DNA of 52,338 bases from an uncultured bacterium (lineage in GTDB: Bacteria > Planctomycetota > Phycisphaerae > Sedimentisphaerales > Anaerobacaceae): NCBI GenBank assembly GCA_913009355.1, contig CAJVYN010000001.1:1-52338 (forward strand). The letters run 5' to 3'. The position numbers and the translations under genes are program-made. The notes under the pieces were generated by a model. That model was not told the DNA's origin and made no database searches. It worked only from the letters and a program-made list of their open reading frames with translations. The first letter of the stretch is position 1. The number at the start of each line of letters is the position of its first letter. This document shows positions 45,607 to 52,338 of the stretch, piece after piece.

Positions 45607-46071
45607 TTACGTTAATTCAACCACTGCACCAACAGCTTCAAGTTTTTCTTTAGCAGCTTCAGCTTCTTCTTTGCTCAGGTCTTCTTTGACCGGCTTAGGA
45701 GCGTTATCGACGAGGTCCTTGGCCTCTTTCAATCCCAATCCCGTCAAAGCTCTTACCTCTTTGATAACCTGAATTTTTTTGTCGCCGAATTCTTTTAGGA
45801 TTACATTAAAGCTGGTTTTTTCTTCCTCTTGCTCTTCCTGGGCTTGTCCAGCGGGCCCTGACATCACAACAGCGCCAGCAGCCGGCTCAATACCATACTC
45901 ATCCTTGAGATAATCACCAAGCTCTTTGGCCTGCATCAACGTCAGAGCGACTATTTTATCGCCGAGTTTCTTAATCTCAGCGCCCCATTTCTTTGTCTCT
46001 TTAGCTTCCGACGTTTCTTCCGTTTTCTTGGTTTCCTTGACTTCTTTAGTTTCTGCTTTTTCTTCTGCCAT
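45607..46071 (-). CDS. rplL: Ribosomal protein L7/L12 with a charged N-terminal extension
   Basis: 154 residues against the usual 120-128. Residues 1-28 are a Lys/Glu/Thr-rich extension ([18 protein letters not shown]). The dimerisation domain (about 34-60), an Ala/Gly/Glu hinge, and the factor-recruiting C-domain ([36 protein letters not shown]) follow. Multimeric stalk protein. Order rplJ-rplL-rpoB is canonical. Confidence 0.95.
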   Translation of the reverse strand: MAEEKAETKEVKETKKTEETSEAKETKKWGAEIKKLGDKIVALTLMQAKELGDYLKDEYGIEPAAGAVVMSGPAGQAQEEQEEEKTSFNVILKEFGDKKIQVIKEVRALTGLGLKEAKDLVDNAPKPVKEDLSKEEAEAAKEKLEAVGAVVELT

Positions 46072-46198
46072 TCTTATTAACTCCTATTCTATTAGCTGAC
46101 GCCCGATGGTAGCCGAAACTCCGCCGTTTCGTTTAACCCCGTTACTTAAAACAGGGACAGCCATCCAAGCAGTTTTATTTTTACTTTTTACTCTTAAT

Positions 46199-46732
46199 TT
46201 ACGCTGCCTGCTTCTCTTCGCTTTCTGCGATAGTCTTTATACAACCAGCGATAATCCCTGCAGCAGCGCCGAATGCACAGACCAATCGCCCGCCGGGTGA
46301 CTGTGTCAGGCTGACAATCTCGCCCTGCAGTTCTGTTCGTGTCGGCATTTTTGAAAGTTGTTCCGCTGCTTCGGCGTCTAAAGCCGCCCCGTCCAAAAAG
46401 GCGCCTTTAACCTCTATCACAGGAACCTTCTTGCTCCACCCAACCATCTCTTTTGCAACGTCAACGATGCTGTCGCCCCCGTAAGCAATCGTGCAGGTAC
46501 TGCTGAACAAAGCCGCCGCCGGCTCCATCTGACAGATACACAGCGCCTTTGTGAATAGTGAATTCTTCACCATTAACAATTTAACGCCCTTTTCCTTCAG
46601 TTCGCCCCGCATCAGGTTGCCGTCAACACCGCCTACGCCTCTGGTACTGACAACCAGAAAATCCTTGATACCTTCATCGATGATTTTCCGTTCCAACTCT
46701 GACTGCAGTAATCCTTTTATGTATTTGCTCAT
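46199..46732 (-). CDS. rplJ: Ribosomal protein L10
   Basis: 177 residues: an N-terminal rRNA-binding domain ([20 protein letters not shown]) and a C-terminal helix for L7/L12 dimers ([18 protein letters not shown]). It starts 8 bases after rplA, leaving no room for the long L10 autoregulatory leader known upstream of rplJ in other bacteria. Confidence 0.94.
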   Translation of the reverse strand: MSKYIKGLLQSELERKIIDEGIKDFLVVSTRGVGGVDGNLMRGELKEKGVKLLMVKNSLFTKALCICQMEPAAALFSSTCTIAYGGDSIVDVAKEMVGWSKKVPVIEVKGAFLDGAALDAEAAEQLSKMPTRTELQGEIVSLTQSPGGRLVCAFGAAAGIIAGCIKTIAESEEKQAA

Positions 46733-46740
46733 TTTATCAC

Positions 46741-47418
46741 CTAAACGCTAACTGTTATGCCAGGGCTCATTGTCGCAGATATACACATTTTTTTGATATA
46801 CGTACCTTTTGCCGTTGCCGGCTTGACTTTCTTTATATGTGAGAGGAAAGCCTCGATATTTCCGATTAGTTTTTCGGTCTCGAAGCTCTGCTTGCCGACC
46901 ACTATGTGAACATTGCCTCCGGCATCGTTACGAAACTCGACCTTGCCGGCGGCAAATTCAGCTACTGCATTTGCAACATCAGCGGTTACCGTACCGTTTT
47001 TGGGCGAAGGCATTTTCCCCTGTGGCCCGAGAACCCTGCCAAGTTTGCCGACCCTGCTCATCACCTTTGGCGAAGCGATTGCCACATCAAAATCCATCCA
47101 GCCGCCCGAGACCTTTTTTATCAGCTCATCACAGCCGACCTCGATGGCGCCAGCCGCCTGCGCTGCTTCAATATCCGAATCCTCGCAGAAAGCGATAACT
47201 TTTTTCTGCTTACCTATCCCATGAGGCAAAGATATTGAGCCGCGAACCAACTGGTCGGCCTGCTTCGGGTTGATACCCAAATGCAGCACACATTCTACGC
47301 TCTGGTCAAATTTTACCGACTTAAACGATTTAACTTTTTCGACCGCCTCAGCCAAACTCACCGGCTCTTTACTTAGCTGCTGCGATTCCTTTTTGTATCT
47401 TTTGCTTTTTAATCCCAT
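46741..47418 (-). CDS. rplA: Ribosomal protein L1
   Basis: 225 residues from the ATG at 47418 ([15 protein letters not shown]), with the L1 motifs [39 protein letters not shown] and [17 protein letters not shown]. An in-frame extension to 47472 is spacer word repeat overlapping the rplK end and is rejected. L1-stalk protein and translational repressor in other bacteria. Confidence 0.95.
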   Translation of the reverse strand: MGLKSKRYKKESQQLSKEPVSLAEAVEKVKSFKSVKFDQSVECVLHLGINPKQADQLVRGSISLPHGIGKQKKVIAFCEDSDIEAAQAAGAIEVGCDELIKKVSGGWMDFDVAIASPKVMSRVGKLGRVLGPQGKMPSPKNGTVTADVANAVAEFAAGKVEFRNDAGGNVHIVVGKQSFETEKLIGNIEAFLSHIKKVKPATAKGTYIKKMCISATMSPGITVSV

Positions 47419-47461
47419 AATTCGTGTCCAGTCGCTCGTGTTCTGTGTTTCGTAGATCGAG

Positions 47462-47896
47462 TCATGACTCACGAGTCACGATTTCTATTCCCATGCTTCG
47501 GGCGGTGCCTTTTATAATCTTTTCAGCCTGCTCTAAATCATAAGCATTCAAATCCTTGAACTTCGTCTCAGTGATTTTACGCAGTTGCTGGTGCGTGATT
47601 TCCCCAACTTTTTCTTTATTTGGAACGCCACTTCCCTTAGCGATTTCCGCTGCTTGTTTTAAGAGTACCGCTGCCGGGGGACTTTTGACCTCAAAGGTGA
47701 AACTTTTATCCTTATAAACGGATATTACAACCGGCACAATTGTTCCATTAAGCTCTTTTGTTCGTTCGTTGAACTGCGAGACGAACTGGCCGATATTAAC
47801 ACCATGTTGTCCCAGTGCAGGTCCTATCGGCGGAGCCGGCGTCGCCTTTCCACCATGTGCCTGCAATTTAATCTTTACTGCTACTTCTTTGGCCAT
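47462..47896 (-). CDS. rplK: Ribosomal protein L11
   Basis: 144 residues with [35 protein letters not shown] and [15 protein letters not shown]. The final VTRES is coded by a GACTCACGAGTC palindromic spacer word (about 47468-47479), so the repeat forms the C-terminus and stop codon. GTPase-centre protein. Confidence 0.96.
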   Translation of the reverse strand: MAKEVAVKIKLQAHGGKATPAPPIGPALGQHGVNIGQFVSQFNERTKELNGTIVPVVISVYKDKSFTFEVKSPPAAVLLKQAAEIAKGSGVPNKEKVGEITHQQLRKITETKFKDLNAYDLEQAEKIIKGTARSMGIEIVTRES

Positions 47897-47943
47897 TACT
47901 TACCTTTAATTAGGGCACAGCTATTACTATGCGCTATTTCTTA

Positions 47944-48486
47944 TTACAATTTTTCGATTTGCCAATACTCTATATCCAGCGGTGTACTTCGACCGAATAT
48001 CGTAACAATTACTTTCACAATCCCACGCTCATGGTCAATCGAATCAACCGTACCTTCAAAGTTTTCAAAGGCTCCTTCCCGAATTTTAATCTGGTCACCT
48101 TTTTCAAATTCGACTTTAATGCTTGGTACATCATCCGGCTTTTCCGCCTCTGAAAGCATCTTTGCCACATCAGTATCTCGCATCGGCGTGGGAATTCCTT
48201 CTGTGCTGATAAAATCTCCCACCCCGGAAGTTTCCTTAATCATAAACCAGGCACCATCCTGAACCCGCCCATCCTCTGCCGGCTCCATTTCCATAAAAAC
48301 ATAGCCTGGATAAAGTTTGCGCTTATGAATCGTTTGCTTATTGCCTCGGATGTGCTTAACCTGCTCAACAGGAACCTCTATCCTGCCAACAATGTCACTT
48401 AAATTCCCCATCTGCACTTTCTGCGAAAGAGCTTCTTTGACATACATTTCTTTATTCGACTGAACTCGTAAAACGTACCACTGCAT
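47944..48486 (-). CDS. nusG: Transcription termination/antitermination factor NusG
   Basis: 180 residues. The NGN domain (WYVLRVQSNKEMYVKEALSQ; KLYPGYVFMEME) is followed by a KOW domain (FEKGDQIKIREGAFENFEG). The standard two-domain form without large insertions. Binds the beta' clamp and links to ribosome or Rho. Adjacent to secE as usual. Confidence 0.95.
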   Translation of the reverse strand: MQWYVLRVQSNKEMYVKEALSQKVQMGNLSDIVGRIEVPVEQVKHIRGNKQTIHKRKLYPGYVFMEMEPAEDGRVQDGAWFMIKETSGVGDFISTEGIPTPMRDTDVAKMLSEAEKPDDVPSIKVEFEKGDQIKIREGAFENFEGTVDSIDHERGIVKVIVTIFGRSTPLDIEYWQIEKL

Positions 48487-48549
48487 ATTAATGCCTATAA
48501 TATAAAATCAACGTATAGCTTATTCTCTTCCTATTCTGTTATCTTTATA

Positions 48550-48933
48550 TCAGCGCAACAGCCACGAAAAGAACAATTGGAAGCTCAAATCAGTAACTCC
48601 AAGAAGCACAGCCATAAAAATAACAACCACAATAACGATAGATGTCGAAACCACTATTTCTTTTCTGCTCGACCAACTGACCTTTTTCATCTCGCCTTCA
48701 GCAACAACCATAAAATCTGCAATTGCAGGTTTATTTACCAGCCAAAAAATCAGAATGCCCAGGGCAACAAATAAGCCGGCGGGCACCATAATTTCGACCC
48801 ATAATCCCAGGTCAGCGGCCTGCAATTTCTTGTAAAGCTGCAAACAGCCTAATCCTACAATTGTTGCTATGCCAAAAGCGCTGCAGAGCCTTGTGTATTT
48901 ACCTTGACCTCGTTTATAAATATCAAATGCCAT
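48550..48933 (-). CDS. secE: Preprotein translocase subunit SecE with additional N-terminal membrane segments
   Basis: 127 residues, about twice the minimal SecE. The conserved SecE helix starts at about 77 (AEGEMKKVSWSSRKEIVVST) and runs into the last transmembrane helix (about 93-117). Two further hydrophobic segments precede it (about 17-35 and 44-66), giving three membrane spans as in E. coli-type SecE, unlike the single span of most non-proteobacterial forms. Located between tRNA-Trp and nusG. Confidence 0.92.
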   Translation of the reverse strand: MAFDIYKRGQGKYTRLCSAFGIATIVGLGCLQLYKKLQAADLGLWVEIMVPAGLFVALGILIFWLVNKPAIADFMVVAEGEMKKVSWSSRKEIVVSTSIVIVVVIFMAVLLGVTDLSFQLFFSWLLR

Positions 48934-48971
48934 ACTATTCTCGTATTTCGTATCCCATTCGAGATACTATT

Positions 48972-49044
48972 CAGGCCAGGAGGGAATCGAACCCCCAACC
49001 TTCGGTTTTGGAGACCGACGCTCTGCCAATTGAGCTACTGGCCT
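48972..49044 (-). tRNA. tRNA-Trp (CCA anticodon)
   Basis: 73-base cloverleaf: acceptor AGGCCAG/CTGGCCT, anticodon loop with CCA, T-arm GGGTTCGATTCCC, discriminator G. CCA is not encoded. Between rpmG and secE, the classic tuf-trnW-secE neighbourhood. Confidence 0.94.
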
Positions 49045-49180
49045 AATTAATTGATTGCTGATTATTTTTGAGTACCCTTATCAAAACAAATACCACTGAT
49101 TCCAAATAAAGTTGCCTTTCGTTTGTCCCACCTTAATCTGCTGAGATACGAATACTTAAATGCTCTTTCCCAATAATCGT

Positions 49181-49351
49181 TTATTTCCGTCGTATCTTAT
49201 GAACCGTGTGTTTGCGTTCATTTTTACAAAACTTTTTGAGCTCTATTTTTGGCGTACCCTCTGCTACACTAACACTTGTGCGATAGTTTCTGTGGGCACA
49301 TTGCTTACACTCAAGCCAGACATACTCCCTTTTGCTCTTCTTTTTCGCCAT
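49181..49351 (-). CDS. rpmG: Ribosomal protein L33
   Basis: 56 residues: MAKKKSKREYVWLECKQCAH, then RNYRTSVSVAEGTPKIELKK and FCKNERKHTVHKIRRK. The first zinc pair CKQC is intact, but the second keeps only one Cys (FCKNE), an intermediate between zinc-binding and zinc-free forms. The start is set by the family N-terminus. Confidence 0.92.
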   Translation of the reverse strand: MAKKKSKREYVWLECKQCAHRNYRTSVSVAEGTPKIELKKFCKNERKHTVHKIRRK

Positions 49352-49458
49352 AAATTCCTGTCCCTGCCAAGCAGATTCTCTTGCTTGAAAAACTCCTTAT
49401 CTTGCAGACGCCCACCACACATTACACCACAGCCAATGTGAGCACCCTTGCTTTTGCC

Positions 49459-49482
49459 CCCCTGCTTGTTGGCTTGCAGGGG
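49459..49482 (-). terminator. Hairpin after tuf
   Basis: CCCCTGC (49459-49465) and GCAGGGG (49476-49482) form a 7-bp stem 22 bases beyond the tuf stop. No U-run follows on the minus strand, so partial termination, pausing or processing is more likely than full termination. Confidence 0.4.
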
Positions 49483-49503
49483 TCAACGATTTCCCAGAGA
49501 CAG

Positions 49504-50718
49504 CTACTCGAGTATCTTCGTTACCACACCGGCACCTACCGTCCGGCCACCCTCGCGAATAGCAAACCGAAGACCGTCCTCCATAGCGATTGGGGAAATG
49601 ATCTCCACCTCCATTGTTATATTATCACCCGGCATACACATCTCTGCCTTCTTGCCGTCCCTGCTCATTAATGCGTGAACTGCGCCGGTAACATCGGTCG
49701 TTCTGAAATAAAACTGCGGCTTGTAGTTCGGGAAGAATGGCGTATGACGACCACCTTCTTCCTTGGTTAGAACATAGACTTCAGCGTGAAATTTGGTATG
49801 CGGAGTAATACTGCCTGGCGCTGCGATAACCTGTCCTCGCTCCAAATCCTTCTTTTCTACACCGCGTAAAAGCACGCCCACATTATCGCCGGCCCGGCCC
49901 TCATCGAGAGTTTTGTTAAACATCTCTACGCCGGTAACGACTGTCTTGCGTACTTCTTTTGCAAGTCCGACAACTTCAACTTCGTCTCCAACGTGCACTA
50001 TCCCACGGTCAACCCTGCCGGTACCGACCGTCCCTCTGCCCTTAATGCTGAAAACATCTTCAATCGGCATAAGGAAGGGTTTATCAACATCGCGTTCGGG
50101 AATTGGAATATAATCGTCAACCACCTTCATCAGCTCGTCAATACATTTGCAGGATTCGTCATCTTTGCCTTCGCTTTCCATCGCCTTCAGAGCAGAACCT
50201 TGAATAATAGGAATATCGTCGCCGGGAAATTCGTATTTGCTCAGCAGCTCTCTTATCTCCAGTTCGACCAATTCCAGCAGTTCAGGGTCATCCACCTGGT
50301 CCACCTTATTCATGAAGACCACTATCTTGGGTACATTAACCTGCCGGGCGAGAAGGATGTGCTCGCGAGTCTGCGGCATAGGCCCGTCACTGGCTGCCAC
50401 AACTAAAATAGCTCCATCCATCTGGGCCGCACCGGTAATCATATTCTTGACGTAGTCAGCATGTCCCGGACAATCAACATGAGCATAGTGGCGATTGTCC
50501 GTCTCATACTCCACGTGTGCGGTATTTATTGTAATGCCGCGTTCCTTCTCTTCCGGGGCGTTATCTATCTCTTCAAATTTCTTGACATTGCCCGTTCCAG
50601 CCTTAGATGCCAGTCGCATTGTGATTGCAGCCGTTAATGTTGTTTTGCCATGGTCGATATGACCGATAGTTCCGATATTGACATGTGGTTTTGTCCGCTC
50701 AAATACCGCCTTAGCCAT
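49504..50718 (-). CDS. tuf: Elongation factor Tu
   Basis: 404 residues. G1 GHIDHGKT (about 18-25), G3 DCPGHADY, G4 NKVD (usually NKCD or NKVD). Domain II has [13 protein letters not shown], and the C-terminal [11 protein letters not shown] ends the protein. Delivers aminoacyl-tRNA. GGAGG lies 11 bases before the ATG. This is the tufB-type site after tRNA-Thr; no second copy follows fusA. Confidence 0.97.
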   Translation of the reverse strand: MAKAVFERTKPHVNIGTIGHIDHGKTTLTAAITMRLASKAGTGNVKKFEEIDNAPEEKERGITINTAHVEYETDNRHYAHVDCPGHADYVKNMITGAAQMDGAILVVAASDGPMPQTREHILLARQVNVPKIVVFMNKVDQVDDPELLELVELEIRELLSKYEFPGDDIPIIQGSALKAMESEGKDDESCKCIDELMKVVDDYIPIPERDVDKPFLMPIEDVFSIKGRGTVGTGRVDRGIVHVGDEVEVVGLAKEVRKTVVTGVEMFNKTLDEGRAGDNVGVLLRGVEKKDLERGQVIAAPGSITPHTKFHAEVYVLTKEEGGRHTPFFPNYKPQFYFRTTDVTGAVHALMSRDGKKAEMCMPGDNITMEVEIISPIAMEDGLRFAIREGGRTVGAGVVTKILE

Positions 50719-51072
50719 CTTATTTTAAACCTCCAATGTGCTGGGTTAGTATTTATTTCCTTCTCGATATGACTCTCGAAAAACTGCTTTCAAACCTTAA
50801 TTATATAGTTAACTCACAGCCGGATTATAGTTCAGCCGGGATTTCTGAATATTCCGCACCAACAGGATTAGTGCGAAACAAGCTGTCCGGACTCGACCCT
50901 TCGCTTGTCATTTTGAGCTGTTCGGCTGTCATAGGCCCCCCTTACGGAGAACTCACCATCACAGCCTTTCGCCTTGCTCAGGATAAACGAAGCGAAAAAT
51001 CCTTTTTCTTCCTCTCCTAAAGCGTAGCGAAGACTCTCTTCTCTGCGCTCGAGGGCGGGCCTGCTTGCATTT
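50719..51072 (-). other. Spacer between tRNA-Thr and tuf with dispersed repeat
   Basis: 354 bases without a gene. It carries a diverged copy of the dispersed repeat seen at 2213-2239 (50968-51002, TTCGCCTTGCTCAGGATAAA then CGAAGCGAAAAATCC) and another ACCCTTCGCTTGTCATTTTG stretch near 50895. An apparent 94-codon plus-strand frame here is repeat-derived. Confidence 0.5.
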
Positions 51073-51144
51073 AGCTGCTGATGGGACTCGAACCCATGAC
51101 CTCGTCCTTACCAAGGAAGCGCTCTACCACTGAGCTACAGCAGC
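51073..51144 (-). tRNA. tRNA-Thr (GGT anticodon)
   Basis: 72-base cloverleaf: acceptor GCTGCTG/CAGCAGC, anticodon loop TTGGTAA, T-arm GGGTTCGAGTCCC. CCA is not encoded. It heads the tuf-rpmG-trnW-secE cluster. Confidence 0.94.
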
Positions 51145-51658
51145 AATATCGAATTAATCGTTTACTTCTCTACTGATAAATCTAATCAACCAACGAACAA
51201 CTCTGCCTAACATTCACAGAGCTGCTAAAAATGAACCTCACCCTCTATTCCCACCTCAACAAATCTATACGCTAAGCGCAGGAAGTTATAATCACCTCTG
51301 ATTTTTTAATACGAAACGTACAATCTATAGAACAAATAGTAAAAGTGCAAACATAAAAAGTCAAAAAAATGCAAAAAAACAAGAAAAATTTAGTTTTTTT
51401 ACGAAAATTACGTCAAACCGCCTAAACATCTCGATAATCGGCCAATTTCAGCAACCTTTGCCTTTACATCCCAACAACTTTCTATTATATAACGACTTGT
51501 TGTGCCGGGGTCAAGTGAAAAGACCCGACGACCCGGCTGTTTTAAGACTCTGTTGTACAAAAACGATTGTGGGCGGTTAGCTCACAAAGAAGTACTTGGC
51601 CTATTGGCCTAAAAGTCTGCTAAAGCGTCAAAGGCTGTTATATTGCGGAAAGATTCTT
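51145..51658. other. 514-base divergent regulatory gap
   Basis: AT-rich, with a leftward promoter at 51484-51514 for tRNA-Thr/tuf and a roughly 340-base leader before the tRNA. A CTCTG..CAGAG hairpin lies near 51210. No gene was found on either strand. Confidence 0.6.
51484..51514 (-). promoter_or_regulatory. Sigma70-like promoter for the tRNA-Thr-tuf-rpmG-secE cluster
   Basis: On the minus strand TTGACC (51514-51509) is followed by TATATA after 17 bases (51491-51486), overlapping TATAAT (51489-51484) at 19. The only strong leftward promoter found upstream of tRNA-Thr. Confidence 0.6.
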
Positions 51659-52117
51659 ATGGATAAGCTGGATTGCCGAATACTTCAAGCACTTCAAAAT
51701 GATTTTCCTTTAAGCCCAAAGCCCTACGAAATCCTGGCGCACAAATTACAGGTTCCTTTCGAGCAGCTTTGGGACAGGGTACAGCAGTTGAAGGCGGAGG
51801 GAGTGATTCGCCGGATTGGCGTCAGTCTTGATTCCCGTAAGCTCGGCTTTGCCAGTACATTGGCCGCTGTCAGTATCGAGCCGGGCCTTGTTGAGCGGGC
51901 AGCCAAAATAATAGGTCGGTTTCCCGAAGTAACCCATAGTTATCTCCGCAAGGACAATTTCAATATCTGGTTCACTCTAATCGCAGCAGACGAAGAGAAG
52001 ATTGGACATATTCTCGAGCAAATCCGTTCAGCTTTATCGCTTGAGAGTTCGCAGGTCCTCAATTTGCCTATGAAACGTCTGTTCAAGCTCAACGCCCGCT
52101 TCAACGTCTCATCCTGA
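51659..52117 (+). CDS. Lrp/AsnC-type protein, siroheme decarboxylase (AhbA/NirD-like) subunit
   Basis: 152 residues from the ATG at 51659 (MDKLDCRILQALQNDFPLSP), with GCGGAAAG about 9 bases upstream; an upstream TTG at 51596 reads spacer. An N-terminal winged HTH (ILAHKLQVPFEQLWDRVQQL; EGVIRRIGVS) is followed by an AsnC-like ligand domain with THSYLRKDNFNIWFTL. The NYLR..NLWFTL-like motif marks the AhbA/AhbB and NirD/L/G/H family, which decarboxylate siroheme on the way to heme or heme d1. The usual second subunit is not in the window. Transcriptional regulator is the alternative call. Confidence 0.75.
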   Translation: MDKLDCRILQALQNDFPLSPKPYEILAHKLQVPFEQLWDRVQQLKAEGVIRRIGVSLDSRKLGFASTLAAVSIEPGLVERAAKIIGRFPEVTHSYLRKDNFNIWFTLIAADEEKIGHILEQIRSALSLESSQVLNLPMKRLFKLNARFNVSS

Positions 52118-52338
52118 CTGCGTAAAGGAATTTAAAACAAAAAGGCTGAGCGAAAACCTAAGAAGAAGATACGAAAGGATATCAGGAATGAAGATAAACA
52201 GGTATGGTGTCTCAATCCTGTTCGGCACGTGATTTGCCTCTTTCTTATTTAATGTAACATTCACGTCCTTATTTGTATTGTATGATGCACTGAAACGAGA
52301 GGCAAGGTATTTTCGCGCAGCATAAACTGCGGCAGCAG
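52118..52338. other. Unassigned window end
   Basis: No convincing gene. A minus-strand frame without a stop runs from the window edge to a TGA at 52111-52109, overlapping the end of the plus gene. Its translation is low-complexity and hydrophobic, so it may be non-coding; more sequence to the right would decide. Confidence 0.4.

Noticed and set aside
50736-51020. 94-codon plus-strand frame between tuf and tRNA-Thr
   Set aside because: Its second half is translated dispersed repeat (RLAQDKRSEKSF); there is no homology or Shine-Dalgarno.
52109-52338. Possible 3' end of a minus-strand gene at the right edge
   Set aside because: Open but only about 75 codons visible, low-complexity, no motif; not enough to call a gene.

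Overview
The window is about 52 kb of bacterial chromosome dominated by the translation and transcription supercluster. It suggests a Planctomycetota-type organism (class Phycisphaerae or a near relative in the PVC group). The grounds are a SecE with extra N-terminal membrane segments, absence of rpmD (L30) from the spc operon, an HTH-receiver regulator beside an HDOD-histidine kinase, and moderate-GC genes separated by AT-rich, word-like repetitive spacers. Phylum is an inference from protein flavour and gene order; no rRNA gene is present to fix it.

Layout. (1) 1-5930, plus strand, accessory metabolism: the 3' part of a fused FAD-oxidase/Fe-S oxidoreductase, a small four-helix membrane protein, a radical SAM enzyme of the AmmeMemoRadiSam type, pdxB, folP, and a DUF4160/DUF2442 pair lying between folP and a second copy of the folP 3' end. 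(2) 5969-12855, minus: lon, carB, carA. (3) 12856-16398: a repeat-rich gap, then a plus-strand HTH-receiver regulator and an HDOD-histidine kinase. (4) 16487-50718, minus: initiator tRNA and a HIT gene at the 3' end, preceded in transcription order by rplQ-rpoA-rpsD-rpsK-rpsM-rpmJ-infA-map-adk-secY-rplO-rpsE-rplR-rplF-rpsH-rpsN-rplE-rplX-rplN-rpsQ-rpmC-rplP-rpsC-rplV-rpsS-rplB-rplW-rplD-rplC-rpsJ, then fusA-rpsG-rpsL, rpoC-rpoB, rplL-rplJ-rplA-rplK-nusG-secE, tRNA-Trp, rpmG, tuf, and tRNA-Thr at 51073. The whole block reads toward lower coordinates from a promoter near 51500, with a second strong promoter near 34100 for the S10 operon. (5) 51659-52117, plus: a siroheme-decarboxylase/Lrp-like gene.

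The block makes ribosomal proteins, RNA polymerase alpha/beta/beta', elongation factors, initiation factor IF1, the Sec channel, Map and Adk as one growth-linked unit. Several small genes (rpmJ, rpmG) and the true starts of rplF, rplC, rpsC, rpsQ, rpsN, rpsJ, rpsG, rplA and rpmC were fixed by reading Shine-Dalgarno sequences, overlaps and family N-termini.

The most unusual signals are: an L22 carrying an extra N-terminal Cro/XRE-like HTH domain; duplication of the folP 3' end around a toxin-antitoxin-like pair; dispersed palindromic repeats and word repeats that invade genes in frame (Fe-S oxidoreductase, rpoB, ends of pdxB and rplK); spacers that are almost all hairpin-forming word repeats, including an intrinsic terminator between rpsG and fusA; and an initiator tRNA with C33 and a C1xU72 mismatch.
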